Assembly: GCA_963922455.1 (NCBI GenBank)
Contig: CAWUIO010000189.1
Location: 1-7,737 of the forward strand
Source: CAWUIO01 sp963922455
Lineage (GTDB): Bacteria > Bacteroidota > Bacteroidia > Cytophagales > Microscillaceae
DNA: 7,737 bases
Direction: 5' to 3'
This document shows positions 1 to 5,712 of the stretch, one piece after another. Position 1 is the stretch's first letter; each line of letters starts with the position of its first letter. The notes under the pieces are model-generated. The model worked only from the letters and a program-made list of their open reading frames with translations, made no database searches and had not been told where the DNA came from. Made by a program: the position numbers and the translations under genes.

Positions 1-2
1 CC

Positions 3-401
3 CAGTTGGATAAGCTGATAGTGAAGAACGAAGGCCCGGACCCCTTTGCCACCGAGCTAGGAATGCCTGCCCAAAATGTGTGCGTGCCTCAAGAAAATAT
101 GAGCCAGTTCTCTGCTGGGCCACTCCAGGCAGAAAGCGCGCAGTCGGTACATATATACCCCATACCGATGAAGACCGATATTATTAACTTAGAATTTGCT
201 GAGGCAATTCAAGGCCGCTACACGGTACGTTTGGTAGATGCCTACCAATTGCTTGTGGGAGAGCGAAACTTGGATCTACCAGAGCCGCAAACCCTCGTGA
301 ATGTAGATCTGCGAAGTTTGAACTTAATACCCGGCGTGTACTACCTGATCATTGAAGGGGCTAGCTTAAGTGGAGCGCCCATTCGCATTGTGAAAGAATA
401 A
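3..401 (+). CDS. C-terminal part of a secreted protein with a type IX secretion (Por) sorting domain
   Basis: This reading frame is open from the left edge of the window (codon CAG at 3-5), so the gene is cut off at its 5' end. Only about 132 residues are visible, ending at TAA 399-401. The last 85 or so residues have the layout of the T9SS type A sorting domain: a short linker, then IYPIPM (normally xYPNPx), alternating beta-strands, a VRLVDAYQLLV strand in the position of the usual 'v.DmlGk.v' strand, DLRSLNLIPGVYYLII in place of the usual 'dls.l.~GiY~v.i', and the terminal IRIVKE. In Bacteroidota this domain directs export through the type IX machinery and is removed at the cell surface. 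The passenger domain lies outside the window, so the function of the protein cannot be given. The NP to IP change in the YPNP motif is unusual but the rest fits. A strong terminator follows 20 bases after the stop. Confidence 0.8.
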   Translation, partial: QLDKLIVKNEGPDPFATELGMPAQNVCVPQENMSQFSAGPLQAESAQSVHIYPIPMKTDIINLEFAEAIQGRYTVRLVDAYQLLVGERNLDLPEPQTLVNVDLRSLNLIPGVYYLIIEGASLSGAPIRIVKE

Positions 402-420
402 GCCTCAATTCTTGCTATGA

Positions 421-452
421 AAAAAAGCCGGGCAAACTGCCCGGCTTTTTTA
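421..452 (+). terminator. Rho-independent terminator after the T9SS-domain gene
   Basis: An 8-bp GC-rich stem (GCCGGGCA at 427-434 with TGCCCGGC at 438-445) closes a 3-nt loop. It is preceded by six A and followed by six T, so the stem can extend by A-T pairs and could work on either strand. It begins 20 bases after the stop at 401. It is a textbook intrinsic terminator for the + strand gene. Confidence 0.9.
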
Positions 453-498
453 TTAGGTAGGGGATACGAAATTCGCCTAAAAGTGAATTGGCCAGAAA

Positions 499-630
499 TG
501 GCTGAGGGATAGAGCGGCATGTTTGAGCTCGTAAGGGCCTGGCGGGGAAAGGCAGCGAGTAGCGAAAGCCCGACCCCGGCGGCAACTTTGTCCAATGAGG
601 CCGTATTTTCCATCGCCGGGGGCAGCCCCC
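499..630 (+). repeat. Structured intergenic repeat, copy 1
   Basis: This fills most of the gap between the terminator and the amidohydrolase gene. Box A (AGGGATAGAGCGGC, about 505-518, then TGTTTGAGC at 520-528) and box B (GCGAGTAGCGAAAGCCCGAC, 555-574) are shared with copies at 2108-2235 (minus) and 7558-7696 (plus). Between the boxes, CTCG 528-531 can pair with CGAG 556-559 and GCCT 537-540 with AGGC 550-553. After box B, CCCCGGCG at 574-581 pairs exactly with CGCCGGGG at 614-621, enclosing a 32-nt loop. The tail GGGGGCAGCCCCC ends near 630. A small hairpin just before box A (GCCA 491-494, GAAA loop, TGGC 499-502) may belong to the element. Open frames across it do not keep the same frame between copies, so it is judged non-coding. 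It could be a REP/MITE-type element or a structured RNA. Confidence 0.8.
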
Positions 631-702
631 AATTTTCTCAAGTAAGAAGCACTTGCGAGTTCACCCAATTTTTGGCATATTGAATACCTTGTTTAATAAA
701 AA

Positions 703-717
703 TCCGGATGATCCGGA
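703..717. promoter_or_regulatory. Dyad-symmetric site upstream of the amidohydrolase gene
   Basis: TCCGGA occurs twice, at 703-708 and 712-717, separated by TGA. Since TCCGGA is itself palindromic, the 15-base block is a dyad 36 bases before the ATG at 754. It could be an operator or a leader hairpin. No regulator is encoded nearby and no convincing -33/-7 pair was found around it, so the assignment is weak. Confidence 0.2.
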
Positions 718-753
718 AGAGTGGTCTATTTTTTACGTTAAAGCACAAATCTG

Positions 754-2106
754 ATGAGAAAAATTTTTAAAAACTCCTGGCGGATAGGGATCATGCTTCT
801 TTGCCTAAGCCTACCTGGGCTTAGTGAAGCGCAAAAGCTACAAGCCTTGGTGGGAGGTACCTTGATTGACGGTTTTGGCAGCACCCCCATTCGTAACAGT
901 GTGATTATTCTAGAAGACGAGCGTATCAAGGCCGTGGGACAAGTGGGAAGTTTGGAAATTCCGGCCAATGCTGAGGTGATATCTACCGAAGGAATGAGTG
1001 TGTTACCCGGACTTTGGGATATGCACGTGCACCTGATGATCAATGGACACGCCAATTATGCCTATTGGGACGAGACTTATCCGCCGATTTTTGAAAGTGT
1101 TATTATGCCCGCTTCGGCCCATCAATTGCTTATGGCCGGAGTGACAAGTGCCCGGGATTTAGGGGGGCCTCTGGAGGCCAGTTTGAACGTGAGGGACCGA
1201 ATCAATCGGGGAGAAATTCCAGGGCCCACGATGTATATGTCGGGCCCTTTTATCCAACATAAGCCCTATCCGGGTACGGAGTTATTTCGTTGGGGCGTCA
1301 ATGGGGTGGCCGACGGAAGGGCTAAAATTAAAAAACTGGCTGAGGCAGGCGTGGATTGCATTAAGTTGATCGATCAGGACCAGATGACCGAAGAGGAAGT
1401 GCTGGCCGTAGTAGATGAAGCGCACAAACATAATTTAAAAGTAGTGGCCCACAGCCACCGTCCCGAGGAAATCCGGCGGGGACTGCAAGCTGGGGTAGAC
1501 TGTTTTGAGCATACGGGCTTGTCATCGGCCCCGCGTTACCCCGATGATGTGATGGAGATGATCAAAGAACGAACGGCTCAGATGAACCTAGGGCCTTTGT
1601 TTTGGACGCCCACCGTGGAAGGTTTGTACAATTACGAATATGTGCGGGATAATCCAGAGCATATCGACTCCGACAATTGGCATTTGGGACTTCCCGATTC
1701 GGTGGTTCAGGATATTAAAGCTTCCCTAAAATATCCTAACCGCCTACCTTATTTTCAACTTACTCCGGTACGAAGACCTACCTTGAAGACCAAAATCAAA
1801 CAATTGATGAAAGCCGGGGTGGTCTTAATGATTGGTACCGATAGCGGCATCCCGATGAAGTTTCATATTCAGTCTACCTGGCACGAACTGGATGTATGGG
1901 TCAATGAATTTGGGATTGACCCTATGTATGCCATCCGGGGAGCAACCTACTGGCCGGCCCTGTGGATGGGGGTTGTCGATGAATACGGGACGGTCTCGGA
2001 GGGGAAATATGCCGATATTATTGCGGTAAAAGGCGATGTGATGCGCCATATTAGCCTTTTGCAAGATGTGGATATGATATTTAAACACGGCAAACGAGTA
2101 AAATAA
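754..2106 (+). CDS. Exported metal-dependent amidohydrolase (imidazolonepropionase-like)
   Basis: This is a complete 450-residue member of the amidohydrolase superfamily, closest by eye to the COG1228 imidazolonepropionase/prolidase-like group, which hydrolyses C-N bonds in cyclic amides or peptides using one or two divalent metals. A signal peptide is visible: basic MRKIFKNSWR, then IGIMLLCLSL, with likely cleavage after SEA (residue 26), so it acts in the periplasm or outside the cell. A small N-terminal beta domain (about 28-85, GGTLIDG) leads into the TIM barrel with the metal site complete: HVH (H91, H93) in GLWDMHVHL, K204 as the carboxylated-Lys candidate in VDCIKLI, H233 in AHSH, H253 in FEHTG, and D363 in GTDSG. 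The C-terminal GTVSEGKYADIIAVKGD closes the beta domain. The length is normal for the family. No Shine-Dalgarno is evident, as usual in Bacteroidota. Substrate cannot be deduced; dipeptidase or imide hydrolase activity is possible. Repeat copy 2 begins two bases after the stop. Confidence 0.9.
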   Translation: MRKIFKNSWRIGIMLLCLSLPGLSEAQKLQALVGGTLIDGFGSTPIRNSVIILEDERIKAVGQVGSLEIPANAEVISTEGMSVLPGLWDMHVHLMINGHANYAYWDETYPPIFESVIMPASAHQLLMAGVTSARDLGGPLEASLNVRDRINRGEIPGPTMYMSGPFIQHKPYPGTELFRWGVNGVADGRAKIKKLAEAGVDCIKLIDQDQMTEEEVLAVVDEAHKHNLKVVAHSHRPEEIRRGLQAGVDCFEHTGLSSAPRYPDDVMEMIKERTAQMNLGPLFWTPTVEGLYNYEYVRDNPEHIDSDNWHLGLPDSVVQDIKASLKYPNRLPYFQLTPVRRPTLKTKIKQLMKAGVVLMIGTDSGIPMKFHIQSTWHELDVWVNEFGIDPMYAIRGATYWPALWMGVVDEYGTVSEGKYADIIAVKGDVMRHISLLQDVDMIFKHGKRVK

Positions 2107-2107
2107 T

Positions 2108-2235
2108 AGGGGCAGCCCCCCGGGGGCAAAGGACTTTCTATAGGGAAGTATGTGCCCGGGGGTCGGGCTTTCGCTACTCGCCGGCCACCCCACAAACCGG
2201 CGGCGGGCTCAAACAGGCCGCTCTATCCCTCTGCC
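2108..2235 (-). repeat. Structured intergenic repeat, copy 2 (inverted)
   Basis: Read on the minus strand, this copy carries box A (AGGGATAGAGCGGC, 2216-2229, then TGTTTGAGC, 2206-2214) and box B (GCGAGTAGCGAAAGCCCGAC, 2163-2182) with no mismatch to copy 1 in these blocks. The inner hairpin is different in sequence but still paired: CGCCGG 2179-2184 with CCGGCG 2197-2202, loop 12 nt. The distal hairpin pairs CCCCCGGG 2117-2124 with CCCGGGGG 2155-2162 around a 30-nt loop. The tail GGGGCAGCCCC (2109-2119) mirrors the tail of copy 1. A weak outer stem, CTGCC/GGCAG, sits just beyond box A. It occupies nearly all of the gap between two convergent genes and may act as their shared 3' end. Confidence 0.8.
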
Positions 2236-2279
2236 GAATCAAAAAAGTGGGCAGATAATAAAGGGCAAGCCACATAATA

Positions 2280-3107
2280 TTAATCAGCCCGTAGCTCGGG
2301 CTGAGCGTATTGGATTATTTCCTGAATTTTCTCAATCCTAGGCCAATCCAAGGGCCGCTCGAAATCCTGCCCTGATTTGAGAACCTGGGCGTGAGGGTAA
2401 AATTCTTTGACCTGGGCCCATTGGGTATCTTCCCAGTAACTATCATCCATTTCTTGCAGCGGCACACCTTTTAGTTTACCCGATACAGCACGGCCAATCA
2501 AGGGCCACCAAAGGCTTTCCGTTTCTCGGTCCCAAAGGACAAAGCCATCCAGCCCATCCCAAACTTGAGGGTCGTAATAGGTGTAGCCACTAAGCGCAAA
2601 TGTGAGGGTATGCTCACCGTATTGTCTTTCATAAATAGCGCCAAGGTCGGCCAGGATGCAGTAAGCCGCCATTATGGGTTTCTCATCTAGCACATCATTG
2701 ATTACTTCATACTGAATCAAGTCTGGGATAGCGTAAGCTTTTACCGCTTCTCCCGCGCGGGCCACTAGAAAACGAACGGTATCGGGCCAGATCACATCGG
2801 CTTTTTCCACGCTAATAAATTCAGGCTCCAGTAAGGCCGGAAATTTTTCCCTTCCGATCCCATAATGAAATTGCGGGGGTTTGAGCTCAAGGTTACTCAC
2901 ATCAAAGTGTTGGCTGCTATCCTTGCCCCCGTACAAAAGGGAGCGCCCTTCTACTACCATAAATTTGCCATTTTCTGTGGCAAGTGGTCTTTTTTCTGGG
3001 GGAAGAGGCTGAGAAGAGGAGCTTTGGCTATTCACTTCTATTTGAGGAGCTTGGCAATAGGTTAAACTGAGGGAAAATACCAGGCAAATCCACGGGCTCT
3101 TGGTCAT
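2280..3107 (-). CDS. DUF3179 family lipoprotein
   Basis: This 275-residue protein has a short N-terminal signal with a loose lipobox (LTYC, C18), then a Ser/Pro-rich linker to about residue 40, consistent with a lipoprotein tethered outside the inner membrane. From about residue 95 to 220 it follows the DUF3179 pattern: PEFISVEKAD, then VRFLVARAGEAVKAYAIP, YEVINDVL (residues 133-140, family form HEIVND), KPIMAAYCILADLGAIYER (family form 'vTYCPLcgsa.~fdR'), LTFALSGYTYY, and WDRETESLWWPLIGRAVSG. The biochemical role of DUF3179 is not known to me. Two family positions differ here: the His before EIVND is Tyr133, and the CxxC-like pair is reduced to C150 alone. The ATG at 3107 lies 160 bases after the upstream alpha/beta hydrolase gene on the same strand, enough room for a separate promoter, though none was clearly seen. 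It converges with the amidohydrolase gene. Confidence 0.8.
   Translation of the reverse strand: MTKSPWICLVFSLSLTYCQAPQIEVNSQSSSSQPLPPEKRPLATENGKFMVVEGRSLLYGGKDSSQHFDVSNLELKPPQFHYGIGREKFPALLEPEFISVEKADVIWPDTVRFLVARAGEAVKAYAIPDLIQYEVINDVLDEKPIMAAYCILADLGAIYERQYGEHTLTFALSGYTYYDPQVWDGLDGFVLWDRETESLWWPLIGRAVSGKLKGVPLQEMDDSYWEDTQWAQVKEFYPHAQVLKSGQDFERPLDWPRIEKIQEIIQYAQPELRAD
2284..2304 (-). terminator. Hairpin overlapping the end of the DUF3179 gene
   Basis: TCAGCCCG (2284-2291) and CGGGCTGA (2297-2304) form a perfect 8-bp stem with a 5-nt loop. The stem is inside the last codons of the minus-strand gene, whose stop is at 2280-2282. Downstream on that strand the sequence is AT-rich (ATTAATATTATG) but not a T-run, so it is at best a weak intrinsic terminator or an mRNA 3' stabiliser. 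Confidence 0.35.
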
Positions 3108-3267
3108 GGTTCTTGCGTTAAGTTTGATTGTGTAAGGTAATGTAGGCCTTTATTGTATGAACGGTAAGGGCTAAGTTTTATGGCATCTTGCTATCAAGTT
3201 GGTGTTTTTTTATTGTGGGCAGTATTTCTTTTTGCCCCATAGGCTTGATTGACATGATAGCCTTAGC

Positions 3268-4128
3268 CTAAAACTGTTCCCAAAAATCAAGCGTCATTTT
3301 CCACAAGGTATCTTTAAAGCGGCGTCTAAAAAAACCAAAATGCCCTACTTCTTCTGCTCCAATGTCTTTCAATTGAATCATCTGTAAGTTTTTCTCTTGG
3401 GCCTGGGTAAACATATTGTGGACTCTACGTAGGGCTACTTCGGTTCCTATGGGGTCATCTTCAAGACCTAAGGTAAGTAATTTTCCCCGAAATTTTGCGT
3501 AAGGAGGAACCTCCCCATTGGGCATGACCTGTTGGTTCATATCGTGCATTTTTCGCCGGGCATGCCATTGTTGTACAACTCCGTAGGGCACATCCTCCAA
3601 CATACGCAAGGACTTACCGGGAAAGTATCCTACAAAATAGGTGAGCCAAGGGATGAGGACGTGCCATTGAAAGTAAAGTTTTCGTCTATGAGAATCGGGC
3701 CAGTCTTTGTAGTAAGAGGTTTGAGCTCCTATGGTAATAATTCCGGCAATTTCGGCACATTTTTCTGTCCAACCTATGATGGTACCCCCAATGCTATGCC
3801 CCAATGTAAGTAAGGTATACCCCGGATATTTTTCTTGAACAAAGTTGAGGATACCCACATAATCTAATTGGGCCCAATCATTAAAGGTAGCTGGAAAACC
3901 TCTCAATTTTTTAGGACGAGAAGCCGCAATGCCCCGGTAATCGTAGGTCACTACGGTATACCCAAATTCTGCCAAGTAACTAGCATAGTGAAAATACAGT
4001 TTTTTCTCAACGGCAGTGGCCGAGCTAATAATGAGTGCTTTTTGATTATTGGTATCTGGATTTGCTTCGAAAAGCTCGGCTGACAGAGCATATCCATCTA
4101 GGGCGGGTATGTGTAAGGCTTGAGGCAT
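3268..4128 (-). CDS. Alpha/beta hydrolase (COG4757-like)
   Basis: This complete 286-residue protein has an alpha/beta hydrolase fold and no signal peptide, so it is probably cytoplasmic. In order: an N-terminal beta segment (LDGYALSAELF), the oxyanion-side strand KALIISSATAV, the YDYRGIAAS strand around residues 63-70, and the nucleophile elbow GHSIGG with Ser112. An aromatic-rich cap region spans about residues 138-190, the acid is probably D224 or D225 in LGLEDDPIGT, and the catalytic His is H263 in VGHFGFFRR. This order and the start MPQALHIPALDG resemble the COG4757 'predicted alpha/beta hydrolase' group; the substrate is unknown (an ester, thioester or amide is possible). It follows the DUF2071-like gene by 67 bases on the same strand, so co-transcription is plausible. 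The ATG at 4128 is preceded by an AT-rich stretch with no Shine-Dalgarno. Confidence 0.85.
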   Translation of the reverse strand: MPQALHIPALDGYALSAELFEANPDTNNQKALIISSATAVEKKLYFHYASYLAEFGYTVVTYDYRGIAASRPKKLRGFPATFNDWAQLDYVGILNFVQEKYPGYTLLTLGHSIGGTIIGWTEKCAEIAGIITIGAQTSYYKDWPDSHRRKLYFQWHVLIPWLTYFVGYFPGKSLRMLEDVPYGVVQQWHARRKMHDMNQQVMPNGEVPPYAKFRGKLLTLGLEDDPIGTEVALRRVHNMFTQAQEKNLQMIQLKDIGAEEVGHFGFFRRRFKDTLWKMTLDFWEQF

Positions 4129-4195
4129 AGAAAAAAGCTTAGTATCTCAACAAGTTTAATTTTATGGCAAGGAAGGATTAAATTTAAGCAGTTTC

Positions 4196-4903
4196 TTAGA
4201 GTTTCCGTTTGTTTTCTACGGTGATGAGTGAGCCCTCAGCCAAGAGGACCGATTGGGGAGTAGCCTTATTTAGAAAGGTAAAGTCTGGGCCATAGACTTT
4301 GTCAAAATCTACTTGCACGGTATAGTTGCTAACGGGATAATGCTTCCATGTTGGATGAGTGACTTCGTATTCAAAGGTTTTTTGGGGAGAGGCCCGAGAA
4401 TAGCCCCAGTAATGCTCGGTAATAAATTCTTCTTCACTTCCCGGAGTTATACTTTGACTTGAAGTGGAGGCTATAGCTTGCAAGCTTTGTTCCTGGCCCC
4501 GGTATTTCCAGAAATAGTCGACGTGTAGTTTATCTTGCTCTGTTTGAATACGGTGATGCATGGGGCAGGTAATGTAGTGTTCGCGGTATACGGTATTAGC
4601 CACCCAACTTAAGGCAGGCTTGGGTACGATTTCCTTGATAAACACTACGCCTCGTTTCCAAGTATCGCCCGCTTGATGCTTCACGTAAAAACGTAGATTG
4701 ACTTCCTCAAAATTACGATGAAAAGGAATGGGAATTCCGAGTAAACGGGTATTGAGGAATAGAAAACCTACTAAACTCACATAATGTCTGCCTTGCCAGG
4801 TGTCTAACTCAGTCCCCATAGGGACATAGGGCCGCAATACATCAGGATTAATTTCATAATTAACCATCAGTAATTTTCGCCATTCGGCCTTGAGAAACGA
4901 CAT
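4196..4903 (-). CDS. DUF2071 / YqjF-like protein
   Basis: This 235-residue soluble protein without a signal peptide has the marks of the DUF2071 (YqjF, COG3361) family: an N-terminal W-x-L-x-M-x-NYEI segment followed by LRPYVPMGTELDTWQGRHY (about 23-41), VSLVGFLFLNTRLLGIPIP (42-60), the signature FEEVNLRFYV (65-74), a central KRGVVFIKEIVPKPAL segment (83-98), and the C-terminal AEGSLITV (222-229). As I recall, the family is related in fold to acetoacetate decarboxylase, but no reaction is established. It starts 21 bases after the membrane-protein gene and is followed by the alpha/beta hydrolase gene, both on the same strand, suggesting one transcription unit. Family membership is fairly secure; function is not. 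Confidence 0.85.
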   Translation of the reverse strand: MSFLKAEWRKLLMVNYEINPDVLRPYVPMGTELDTWQGRHYVSLVGFLFLNTRLLGIPIPFHRNFEEVNLRFYVKHQAGDTWKRGVVFIKEIVPKPALSWVANTVYREHYITCPMHHRIQTEQDKLHVDYFWKYRGQEQSLQAIASTSSQSITPGSEEEFITEHYWGYSRASPQKTFEYEVTHPTWKHYPVSNYTVQVDFDKVYGPDFTFLNKATPQSVLLAEGSLITVENKRKL

Positions 4904-4924
4904 AGGCAGTGAATTTTTTTTGTA

Positions 4925-5665
4925 TTACTTACTTAGGGGCTCCATTTGGTGAGTGGGAGCTCCAGATTGCAAGGAAGTGCTTTGTAAAATGCTTATTCCC
5001 AGGCTTATATCCCATAAAATCGGGACAATGTAAGAGATGCCCAGTAGATTTATCCCTTGCTGCTCAACGTAAAGAGAATGCGTAGTGCCAAAAAACCAAC
5101 CCATAATGAGGGAGCTAAGTAGGCCTAGGGCCAGTAACCATCTGGGCTGGGGAAGGCTCCAATAAATGAGCCCACAAAACATCATAAGACCAAGGCCCCA
5201 AGTGGAAAAATTGGAAAGGTAGCGCAGATTGAATAAGAGCATCTCATGATTGGAAAAAAAAGCGCCATAACTTGGGTGAAGCACATCAGCATTGCGAGAA
5301 ATTTCTTCAATAAGTGCAAAAGACAGGCCGTGTTGGAATAGTCCCAGGGCACTTCCCGCTACCCAAAAACCCAAGGCAGGAAGCGTAAAACGCCGTGGTT
5401 TACGAAAAGTCTGATAGAAGGAAATCCCAATGGCTAAGGTAACTAAGCTTATGATCAAGAATGTGACTTCCATGAGCATATAAAATGGAGCTTTTACTTG
5501 AATCAAGGCTAAACCCTCAGAACTGCCAATTGGAATGATAGGCGTATAAAAGTTGTAGTTGAGAAGTAAATAGAGAGCAAATAATCCGAGAATGGCCCTA
5601 GCCATGGAGAGTATCCCTGTCCAACGTAGACAGGCTAAGTCGGGCATGTTTTGAGTTGAGATCAT
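4925..5665 (-). CDS. Six-helix membrane protein of unknown function
   Basis: I do not recognise a family with confidence. The 246-residue product shows six hydrophobic segments at about residues 17-36, 62-84, 95-118, 149-170, 175-193 and 205-226. There is a short N-terminal tail, a basic loop QTFRKPRRF (85-93) between helices 2 and 3, and a hydrophilic C-terminal tail of about 20 residues. The loop at 119-147 (EEISRNADVLHPSYG...) is the longest polar stretch. By the positive-inside rule, the RKPRR loop should be cytoplasmic. The size and helix number resemble DUF4386-type proteins, but I see no diagnostic motif. The chosen start is ATG 5665; a second ATG at 5647 would only shorten the N-tail. 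It lies 47 bases after the D-aminoacylase-like gene and 21 bases before the DUF2071 gene, all on the same strand. Confidence 0.75.
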   Translation of the reverse strand: MISTQNMPDLACLRWTGILSMARAILGLFALYLLLNYNFYTPIIPIGSSEGLALIQVKAPFYMLMEVTFLIISLVTLAIGISFYQTFRKPRRFTLPALGFWVAGSALGLFQHGLSFALIEEISRNADVLHPSYGAFFSNHEMLLFNLRYLSNFSTWGLGLMMFCGLIYWSLPQPRWLLALGLLSSLIMGWFFGTTHSLYVEQQGINLLGISYIVPILWDISLGISILQSTSLQSGAPTHQMEPLSK

Positions 5666-5712
5666 GGTTTACAAATGCGTTTTAATGCTGTATTAAGTGT
5701 TTTAGGTGTTTT

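Noticed and set aside
499..630. Repeat element as an integron attC site or CRISPR repeat
   Set aside because: The copies are kilobases apart and in both orientations, separated by complete genes rather than cassettes or spacers. No attC-type RYYYAAC/GTTRRRY ends, integrase or cas gene is visible.
499..630. Repeat element as a tRNA or known riboswitch
   Set aside because: No acceptor, anticodon or T-loop arrangement can be formed, and the boxes do not match a riboswitch core that I recognise. It is also found downstream of a gene and in both orientations.
1825..2193. Open frames antisense to the amidohydrolase gene (also 738-1055 minus and 1947-2195 minus)
   Set aside because: They lie opposite a well-conserved complete gene, have no recognisable family features, and the peptide composition (many Pro, Arg, Ser) is that of an out-of-frame shadow.
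3108..3267. Intrinsic terminator or promoter between the alpha/beta hydrolase and DUF3179 genes
   Set aside because: Only weak stems (AGGCT/AGCCT, GGGC/GCCC with 13-14 nt loops) without a T-run on the minus strand, and no TAnnTTTG-like box at proper spacing from TTG, could be found.
3532..4083. Plus-strand open frames within the alpha/beta hydrolase gene (3532-3813, 3868-4083)
   Set aside because: They are antisense shadows of a gene with an intact catalytic triad and show no family features or start signals.
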